This document shows positions 15,005-20,652 of a stretch of DNA of 20,652 nt, one piece after another; position 1 is the first letter of the stretch; every line of letters starts with the position of its first letter. Source of the DNA: JAGNLM01 sp964439835. GTDB taxonomy: Bacteria; Pseudomonadota; Gammaproteobacteria; JAABTG01. Below the pieces are notes generated by a model, which was not told the origin of the DNA, searched no databases, and saw only the letters and a list, made by a program, of their open reading frames with translations. The stretch covers positions 1-20,652 of the forward strand of contig CAYTPQ010000064.1 in NCBI GenBank assembly GCA_964439835.1, given 5' to 3'. Both the position numbers and the translations under genes were made by a program.

Positions 15005-16594
15005 GTGAGCACCGGCCGCCGCAAGGCCCTGCAAGGTTTCGCCGCCTTCGCCCTCGGGCTCTTCCTCGGAGGCACAGCCGGCGCCGAGTGGGTAGCCGGT
15101 GGCGCGACCGAGCCTCTGCGTGCCCGGTGCTCGGTGGTGGAGCCCGCTGCCGTCAGCTGCGACTTTCGGCTGGCGGACCCCGCCGACGTCTTGGGCGTGC
15201 GGGTTGCCGCCGGTGGTATTGCGCTGGCGCCACCCACCTGGGAGTCCTACCCGACGCCGCGTTCCCTGACCGCCGTCCTGCTGATGCTCGATTCGAGCGG
15301 CGCGGGACGGCAACTGCACGCCGCCCAGTCCAGCGAGGACCTGACAGCCCTGCTGGAGGCTGCCCCCGGCCACGTTCGCTTCGGTCTCTCGAGCTTCGAC
15401 AGCGAGTTCTCCTTGGTCGCGCCGATCGGCGAGTCGCGCACGGTCATCCGCGACGCTGCGAAGCAGCTGAAGGCCACGGATCGGCCCACAGAGCTCTACC
15501 GGGACGCCTTGGAAGCGATCCGCCTGCTGGCCGCCACGCCCGCTGACCGCCGCGCCCTGTTCGTGTTCTCCGACGGGCTGGCCGAGGACCGGGCCTACTT
15601 CCACCAGGACGTGGTTGCGGCAGCGGAGACCCTCGGTATCACCATCGTCGGTTTCGGGTACGCGCGGTCGCCGTCCCAAACCGTCGCACTGCAGACCCTG
15701 CGCCGCCTGAGCGAGGACACGGGCGGCACGTTCCTCATCGCTGACGCCTCGGGGCGCATCGCCCGCGACGCCATCCCCGGCGTCTTTCGCGCCCTCGACA
15801 GCGGCGGCAGTCTGCGCGCCGACCTCGCGCCCGCTCTGGCTGCGGGCATCTCTGGTCCGACCAAGCTGCGGTTGAACGTGCAGACCTCCCGGGGAACCGC
15901 GGAGGGGAACCTGCAGGTCGAGCTGCCGGTCCGCGGCAGCGCCGTTGAAAGCCCGAACAGCGGGGGAGCCGCGGTCACGCCGTCGGGCAGCCCGTCGCCG
16001 CCGGTGCCGGCAACCACCCCCGCGCGGCCGTCGGGCGCGAGCCCGGCCGAGCCGTTACGAGCCCGTACGCCCCAGGAGCCCCAAGGAGGCGTGCTCAGCT
16101 CCGGGGTGGTGCTGGGGGCGGCAGCGGCTGCGGTGATCGCCATCGCCTGGGCCTGGCGCAGGCGGTCGCCGCGCCGTGCCGGTCAGCGCGCTAGCGGCGA
16201 GGCGCCCGCGGGATACCTTCACTTCCGCGACCAGCCCGAACGGGACGGCTTCCCGGTTGCGGGCTCGACCGTGCGGATCGGTCGCCAGCGCGACAACGAC
16301 TTGGTCCTGGAGGACACCTCCGTGTCCCGCCACCACGCCGAGATCCACCGGGGCGGCGACGGTGCCCTGACCCTGGTCGACCTGGACTCGCTGAACGGGG
16401 TCTTCGTCAACGAGCGCCAGATCAAGAGCGCCGCGCTGTCGGACGGGGACTCGGTCGAGATCGGGGACGTCAGGCTGCTGTTCAGCCGTCACGCGAGCGC
16501 GCCGCGCGAGCCCCGCCGGGGCGGCGGGTCGAGCCTGGAGAAGACGGTAATCGGCAGGCCCGACGATCTGCTGGCCGGTCAGGGCTCCAGCTGA
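15005..16594 (+). CDS. Membrane protein with periplasmic vWA domain and cytoplasmic FHA domain
   Basis: A 529-aa protein. A signal sequence with twin Arg (GRRKALQG, residues 4-11) ends near GTAGA (27). A von Willebrand A-like domain follows at about 88-285, with TAVLLMLDSSG at the MIDAS position; the motif is D-x-S-x-A, not the canonical D-x-S-x-S. Next come a Pro/Ser-rich linker, one helix at about 361-384 followed by RRRSPRR, and an FHA domain at about 405-496 (VRIGRQRDNDLVLEDTSVSRHHAEIH, SLNGVFVNE). FHA domains bind phosphothreonine peptides, so the protein may link a Ser/Thr kinase signal to a periplasmic partner. GTG 15005 is chosen for the GGAGGG six bases upstream; ATG 14969 lacks a ribosome-binding site. 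The downstream Cys protein is probably cotranscribed. Confidence 0.85.
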   Translation: MSTGRRKALQGFAAFALGLFLGGTAGAEWVAGGATEPLRARCSVVEPAAVSCDFRLADPADVLGVRVAAGGIALAPPTWESYPTPRSLTAVLLMLDSSGAGRQLHAAQSSEDLTALLEAAPGHVRFGLSSFDSEFSLVAPIGESRTVIRDAAKQLKATDRPTELYRDALEAIRLLAATPADRRALFVFSDGLAEDRAYFHQDVVAAAETLGITIVGFGYARSPSQTVALQTLRRLSEDTGGTFLIADASGRIARDAIPGVFRALDSGGSLRADLAPALAAGISGPTKLRLNVQTSRGTAEGNLQVELPVRGSAVESPNSGGAAVTPSGSPSPPVPATTPARPSGASPAEPLRARTPQEPQGGVLSSGVVLGAAAAAVIAIAWAWRRRSPRRAGQRASGEAPAGYLHFRDQPERDGFPVAGSTVRIGRQRDNDLVLEDTSVSRHHAEIHRGGDGALTLVDLDSLNGVFVNERQIKSAALSDGDSVEIGDVRLLFSRHASAPREPRRGGGSSLEKTVIGRPDDLLAGQGSS

Positions 16595-16605
16595 AGGCGC
16601 TGGCG

Positions 16606-16971
16606 GTGCCCCGGCACGGCGCCCAGGCAACGGAGTTGCACGAGCGCATCCTCGAGGTCCTCGCCTATCCGCGCCGGTTGATGCAGGGAAGCATCGCCCT
16701 GGAGAGCTGTACCCACGCGGGGCACTACGCGCCGCGCCAGCCCGACTGCGTGCAGTGCGAGCACGCGCCCGAGTGCGAGTGGCTCGCCGGCAACGACGAG
16801 CACGTCGACCTGCGGGTCAAGCCGATCGAGGTGCTGACAGAGGCCCTGGAGCTGTCCTTCGGCTACGTGGACGCCCGGGTGACGCGGGACGGCCACGACC
16901 CGGTGCGATGTCAATGCTCGGCCTGTCGCTGGCTGGCGGAGGCCGAGCGGCTGCTGGCGACGCTGCGCTGA
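16606..16971 (+). CDS. Seven-Cys cytoplasmic protein, unknown function
   Basis: A 121-aa protein starting at GTG, with GAAGG eight bases upstream and only 11 bases after the vWA-FHA stop. Cys are clustered as C48-x2-C51-x5-C57 (DCVQCEHAPEC) and C102-x-C104-x2-C107 (RCQCSACRW), plus C35. This suggests a metal site, zinc or Fe-S. No signal peptide is seen. I do not recognise the family. The tight spacing suggests it works with the FHA protein. Confidence 0.65.
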   Translation: MPRHGAQATELHERILEVLAYPRRLMQGSIALESCTHAGHYAPRQPDCVQCEHAPECEWLAGNDEHVDLRVKPIEVLTEALELSFGYVDARVTRDGHDPVRCQCSACRWLAEAERLLATLR

Positions 16972-17028
16972 GCGGCGTCAAGGGCGCCCCCCTTTCTCCC
17001 CAGGCGCTAGGGGGCACCGATCCGCCCC

Positions 17029-17421
17029 TCAACCGGCCAACAAGGCGTCTCGAACCCGCTCGAGCCGGGCCTTGACCTCGCCGCCCAGCGCCACGAGTTC
17101 CTGTCGCTCGACCAGCCCCAACACGGCGGCCGGGTCCATGAAGGAGACGACGTTCGTGCCGTCCTCCTCCTGTCGCACGACGACGTTGCACGGCAGCAGC
17201 AAGCCGATGTCCGGCTCGGCGCTGAGGGCACGGTGGGCAAGCGGCGGATTGCAGGCGCCGAGGATACGGTAGGGCAACCGGTCGATGCCCAGCTTCTCCT
17301 TCAGCGTGGCCTGGACGTTCATGTCCGCGAGGATGCCGAACCCCTCCTTCTTGAGCTCGGCCGTGACGCGCGTGACGACGGCCTCAAAATCTCCTGGGAC
17401 AGGGATGGAAAACCCGTACAT
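17029..17421 (-). CDS. DUF302 domain protein
   Basis: A 130-aa protein with the typical DUF302 pattern: VPGDFEAVVTRVTAELKKEGFGILADMNVQATLKEKLG, then RILGACNPPLAHRAL, DIGLLLPCNVVV and VSFMDPAAVLGL. Two conserved Cys (GACNP and LPCNV) are retained. No signal peptide is seen. ATG 17421 is preferred because AGGAG precedes it; an upstream start at 17460 is less likely. The biochemical role of DUF302 is unknown. It lies 78 bp downstream of the VanZ-like gene on the same strand and may be cotranscribed. Confidence 0.92.
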   Translation of the reverse strand: MYGFSIPVPGDFEAVVTRVTAELKKEGFGILADMNVQATLKEKLGIDRLPYRILGACNPPLAHRALSAEPDIGLLLPCNVVVRQEEDGTNVVSFMDPAAVLGLVERQELVALGGEVKARLERVRDALLAG

Positions 17422-17499
17422 GGACTGCGCTCCTCGTGGTCGAAGACTAAGTGCAGACACGATACCGCGGCCCCGGGACCTGCCTCAACAGACCGGCCC

Positions 17500-17913
17500 T
17501 CATCTCGCGGGGCGCGTTCGGGCCCGCCAGAGCGCCCGGTCGAGCAGGCCCACCAGGTTGAGCGCTGGGAAGCGCGACATCCACCAGCCTGAGACCACGC
17601 CGAGGCCGTTCGCGACCATGTCCGCGAGCTCGAGCTGGCGCACGCCACCCGCGTCCTGCACGAACTCGAGCCCCACCCCCATCGCCGCGAGGGCCAGCGT
17701 GTACGCGCCCCGGGCCGCCCCCGAGTAGAGTCCGCCGAACCAGAGGGCGAGCACCAGATACGCCACCACGTGTCCCAGCTTGTCCCCGCCGACGGCGAGC
17801 GCTCCTGGCGGCGAGGGCGTCAGAGTCCCCCAGACCACCAGGGCCACCAGGAACCAGCCGACGGGGACCCACAGGGCTCGATAGGACAGGCTTGAGGGAG
17901 AGGATACCGTCAC
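17500..17913 (-). CDS. VanZ-like membrane protein
   Basis: A 137-aa integral membrane protein with four helices, approximately residues 13-32, 45-64, 68-87 and 98-113. The VanZ-family motifs DKLGHVVAY, GLEFVQ and ELADMVANGLG are all present. The family is loosely linked to teicoplanin resistance in Gram-positives, but most proteobacterial members have no known role. The start is GTG 17913 without a clear ribosome-binding site, so an internal start is possible. It is divergent from the universal stress gene. Confidence 0.88.
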   Translation of the reverse strand: MTVSSPSSLSYRALWVPVGWFLVALVVWGTLTPSPPGALAVGGDKLGHVVAYLVLALWFGGLYSGAARGAYTLALAAMGVGLEFVQDAGGVRQLELADMVANGLGVVSGWWMSRFPALNLVGLLDRALWRARTRPAR

Positions 17914-17942
17914 GACGGCAGCACTGGGGCGAGCATCGCCCC

Positions 17943-17948
17943 TATACT
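17943..17948 (+). promoter_or_regulatory. -10-like TATACT upstream of the universal stress gene
   Basis: TATACT matches the sigma-70 -10 box at five of six positions in an otherwise GC-rich divergent spacer and lies 55 bases before the usp start. No convincing -35 is visible, which would fit an activator- or stress-dependent promoter. Confidence 0.4.
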
Positions 17949-18002
17949 GATAGCGGGCCGGGCCGCCCCGAGCTCGACGAACGGCGGGAGAACGAGGAAG
18001 CC

Positions 18003-18440
18003 ATGGGAACCTACCAGCACGTGCTGCTCGCGGTGGACTTCTCGAAGGACGCCGACTACGTGGGCGCCCGGGCGGTGGCGCTGGCCGGGGCGACCGGCGC
18101 CCGCGTCACCCTGATCCACGTCGTCGCGCCAGTCTACCAGGAGCCCCTCTACGAGGGCGTGGCCACCCTGCCACTCGACCTGGAGGCGCAACTGGTCGAC
18201 GCGGCGCGGCACTCGCTGGAGGCCCTTGCCCAACGCCTGGGCATCCCCGAGGCCGAGCGCCTGGTGGAGGTCGGGACGCCGAAGGGTGTCATTGTCGGCA
18301 CCGCCGCGGCGAGGGGCGCCGACCTGATTGTCGTGGGCAGCCACGGCGTGCACGGACTGGGCCTGCTGCTCGGCTCGACGGCCAACGCCGTGCTGCACGG
18401 GGCCCCCTGCGACGTCCTGGCGGTTCGGGTCCCTGGCTGA
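18003..18440 (+). CDS. UspA-type universal stress protein
   Basis: A 145-aa single-domain Usp. The N-terminal MGTYQHVLLAVDFSKDADYVGARAVALA and the C-terminal ADLIVVGSHGVHGLGLLLGSTANAVLHGAPCDVLAVRV are diagnostic. In the nucleotide-binding loop G-x2-G-x8-G-S-T the spacer is eight residues rather than the nine of classical ATP-binding Usps, as in UspA-like proteins that may not bind ATP. GAGGAAG lies just before the ATG. It is 52 bp upstream of acs on the same strand and could be cotranscribed, linking it to entry into acetate use. Confidence 0.94.
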   Translation: MGTYQHVLLAVDFSKDADYVGARAVALAGATGARVTLIHVVAPVYQEPLYEGVATLPLDLEAQLVDAARHSLEALAQRLGIPEAERLVEVGTPKGVIVGTAAARGADLIVVGSHGVHGLGLLLGSTANAVLHGAPCDVLAVRVPG

Positions 18441-18492
18441 ACCCCACAGCCACAGACAGCCTGTCACGGAAACCCAGTAGGAGAGCGAGTCC

Positions 18493-20430
<1,938 letters not shown>

Positions 20431-20481
20431 GCGAGACGCCGCGCACCGCCGCGCTCGCGGCGGACCGGACGCAAGCAACAA

Positions 20482-20516
20482 AAAAGCCCCGAGATAATCG
20501 ATTTCTCGGGGCTTTT
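20482..20516. terminator. Bidirectional terminator between acs and the rRNA operon
   Basis: A perfect 13-bp stem (AAAAGCCCCGAGA with its complement) has a nine-base loop TAATCGATT. Six A's on the left form a U-tract for minus-strand transcripts leaving the 5S gene, and TTTTGCTT on the right serves acs. It lies nine bases from the 5S end. Confidence 0.92.
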
Positions 20517-20524
20517 GCTTTAGG

Positions 20525-20643
20525 AGCCTGGCGGTGACCTACTTTCGCATGGGGAGGCCCCACACTATCATCGGCGCTGAGTAGTTTCACTTCCGAATTC
20601 GGGATGGGATCGGGTGGTTCCCACTCGCTAAGGCCGCCAGGCA
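20525..20643 (-). rRNA. rrf: 5S ribosomal RNA
   Basis: The reverse complement reads as a complete 5S rRNA of about 119 nt. The terminal helix forms between GCCTGGCGG at the 5' end and CCGCCAGGC at the 3' end. Internal conserved parts include CCCATCCCGAA, GAAGTGAAAC, GCGCCGATGATAGTGTGGG and CCATGCGAAAGTAGG. It is the last gene of an rRNA operon whose 23S and 16S genes would lie beyond the right edge. Ends are set by the helix and may be off by one or two bases. Confidence 0.97.
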
Positions 20644-20652
20644 AACCGGTAT

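Noticed and set aside
20431..20652. tRNA genes near the rRNA operon end
   Set aside because: No cloverleaf-forming sequence with T-loop consensus was found between acs and the window edge.

Overview
The window is about 20.6 kb of very GC-rich bacterial chromosome, with one 10-base run of N (3804-3813) from assembly. Gene content points to a gammaproteobacterium, perhaps a Chromatiales/Ectothiorhodospira-like or related sulfur-oxidiser lineage: a SUF operon headed by an Rrf2 regulator and using SufU, a SUF-linked Rieske ferredoxin, a UspA of proteobacterial type, DUF302, a 'host attachment' protein, and an HprK-related-kinase-A cassette. The lineage is inferred from gene content; no marker-gene phylogeny was possible.

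Left part (1-5.76 kb): an MsbA-type ABC exporter on the minus strand, then about 600 bp of regulatory DNA without a supported gene. That DNA holds a strong sigma-54 (-24/-12) match about 90 bp downstream of a TGT...ACA inverted repeat. A plus-strand cassette follows: a small Tat-like secreted Cys protein ending in Ser, a PqqD-like protein, an HprK-related kinase A split by the N gap, and a nucleotidyltransferase. A rho-independent terminator (5730-5757) closes it. PqqD-like recognition element, HprK-like kinase and nucleotidyltransferase is the tailoring set known from some lasso-peptide clusters, but no lasso cyclase or peptidase is present. This is the most interesting locus in the window.

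Middle (5.8-6.8 kb): a small two-helix membrane protein and a secreted protein with two copies of a six-Cys domain of near-identical spacing.

SUF region (6.9-13.9 kb, minus strand): Rrf2 regulator, sufB, sufC, sufD, sufS, sufU, sufT and a Rieske ferredoxin. sufC to sufT are joined by four successive ATGA start/stop overlaps. An IscR-type-1-like operator lies just upstream of the regulator, suggesting Fe-S-sensing autoregulation. Hairpin-forming intergenic repeats sit just after the stop codons of the exporter, sufB and sufT, with a degenerate copy beyond the Rieske gene.

Right part (13.9-20.65 kb): a host-attachment/baeRF-type protein, a 72-aa conserved-looking protein, a vWA-TM-FHA membrane protein with a seven-Cys partner, DUF302, VanZ-like, UspA, acetyl-CoA synthetase (acs), and the 3' end of a ribosomal RNA operon (5S rRNA, minus strand). 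A bidirectional terminator separates acs from the 5S gene.
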